Shown here: positions 63,219 through 64,000 of the stretch, piece by piece
Numbering within the stretch: the first letter of the stretch is position 1
Layout of the letters: each line of letters starts with the position of its first letter
Assembly (NCBI GenBank): GCA_973895155.1
Contig: OZ316894.1
Span: forward strand, 22,754,001-22,818,000
Origin: Marsupella aquatica
Lineage: Eukaryota > Marchantiophyta
Length of the DNA stretch: 64,000 bases
Reading direction: 5' to 3'
The notes under the pieces: generated by a model
What the model was told of the DNA's origin: nothing
The model's database searches: none
What the model saw: the letters and a program-made list of their open reading frames with translations, nothing else
Translations under genes and position numbers: made by a program

Positions 63219-64000
63219 CTAAAGTAGTACAGCCTCTAAACCTGCAGACCAGAGGACATCATGGTGGCCGTGGTGGGACTGGTTGGACTTGGAGAATCTC
63301 TTCGTGAATTTGCCAGAGTCCATTCCAAGAACCATAATCCATTGCCAACTCATGCAGAGCTTCCCCGTGATTGATCTTCCCATTTTGAATCTTGGTTCTA
63401 AGCTGTTCCAGTCACGTCTGAGGTAGGTGCTAAGTCTATGCCATGCTTTCCTAATTACTCCGTGAGGATTGGGCCGAGTGTGCTCAATAAAATGTAAACA
63501 TCGTTCCTTCCAGATGGACCAGCAGATGATGGCCCGAGAAACTTGCCATAGCTTCCCCGGAACGTCCCATTCGTCTGGTAGTTCATCCCCAACAAAGATA
63601 TGAGCGGGTTGTAGATGTATCCGATACCCCTGAGTGAAGGTGCTTTGTTGAAGGATGGATTGTAACCACGTCCAGACTATCTGTGACATGCTGCAATCCC
63701 AGATGCAATGAACGATGTCCTCATGCTTGTTCAATCCGCACCTAGTGCACCATGTAATCGGGTCGCCCGGTGGTAAACGTGGGAAACGCCAATGCTGTGT
63801 GGCCGGAATTCGATAAATTAATTGCCACAAATAACAATTTTCTCGAGCGGCGCGGAAGTTGAGCCAGGTATGAGACCAGAGTTGGCGTGGATTGGGGGTC
63901 CAATTCAGTCGAAGCGCCCACTTATGTATTGCCTTATGTAGGAATCCCGGGGCCCGACCTTGATCAATCTCAATTCTTTCAGTGAGGAAATTCAGGGCCC
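63219..64000 (-). pseudogene. 3' end of a LINE reverse-transcriptase ORF (zf-RVT region), partial
   Basis: An open frame enters from the right edge and ends at a stop at 63219-63221, giving about 260 residues. It contains the zinc-binding domain found after the reverse transcriptase of plant L1-type LINEs (zf-RVT): LWQLIYRIPATQHW, WCTRCG, HCIWDC, then VWTWL, followed by a Trp-rich tail (ICWSIWKERCLHF). The reverse-transcriptase core would lie outside the window, beyond 64000. The frame is unbroken over the visible part, so the copy could be fairly young; whether the whole ORF is intact cannot be seen. Some plant host genes also carry zf-RVT alone, a less likely alternative. Confidence 0.8.

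Noticed and set aside
1-64000. CRISPR arrays, operons, ribosome-binding sites
   Set aside because: The window is a eukaryotic plant nuclear sequence. The tandem repeats lack unique spacers, and genes have introns and no operon layout.
1-64000. tRNA, rRNA or other structured RNA genes
   Set aside because: None could be recognised by eye. A covariance-model scan would be needed to exclude small ones.

Overview
The window is nuclear DNA from a multicellular green plant: long intron-rich genes, AT-rich repetitive intergenic DNA, a plant NAC transcription factor, and LTR, LINE and Mutator-type elements. Two genes point away from flowering plants. One is a CEP104-type ciliary-tip protein, expected only where motile cilia persist (bryophytes, lycophytes, ferns, cycads, Ginkgo). 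The other is a KCC-type cation-chloride cotransporter distinct from the Arabidopsis CCC1 type. A seed-free land plant (lycophyte, fern or bryophyte) is the best guess; the species cannot be read from the sequence.

Layout. 1252-4197 (+): OTU-domain deubiquitinase, 8 exons, 241 aa. 4.2-7.4 kb: intergenic with short tandem repeats and one arm of a dispersed repeat. 7401-15922 (-): KCC-like cotransporter. 16-22.8 kb: mostly repeats, including a 977-bp non-autonomous Mutator-like element with a perfect 9-bp target duplication. 22813-37125 (+): CEP104 homologue, about 14 kb. 38.6-39.2 kb: two adjacent 150-bp tandem duplications. 40855-43954 (-): membrane-anchored NAC factor, 777 aa, with tandem repeats just upstream of its start codon and just downstream of its stop. 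44962-55876: a decayed Ty3/gypsy-type LTR retrotransposon. 56-63 kb: gene-free repetitive DNA. 63219-64000 (-): the 3' end of a LINE reverse-transcriptase ORF that runs off the window.

The outstanding object is the retrotransposon. Its polyprotein order is gag (two CCHC knuckles) - aspartic protease - a complete Dnmt3-like cytosine-5 DNA methyltransferase - reverse transcriptase - RNase H - integrase - C-terminal PHD finger. The element therefore carried both a DNA-methylation writer and a putative histone-tail reader. Retrotransposon-borne DNMTs have been described from dinoflagellates and charophyte algae; a land-plant Ty3/gypsy element combining one with a PHD finger appears unusual. The copy is broken by at least four stop codons and two frameshifts. 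Its duplicated LTR segments differ only by transitions, mostly at CpG, as expected if the DNA was methylated. It lies about 0.9 kb upstream of the NAC start codon.

The host genes do not form a functional cluster; they look like unrelated neighbours. Exon borders were inferred by eye from splice signals, reading phase and family conservation. They are firm for the OTU and NAC genes (total lengths divisible by three) and partial for the CCC and CEP104 genes.
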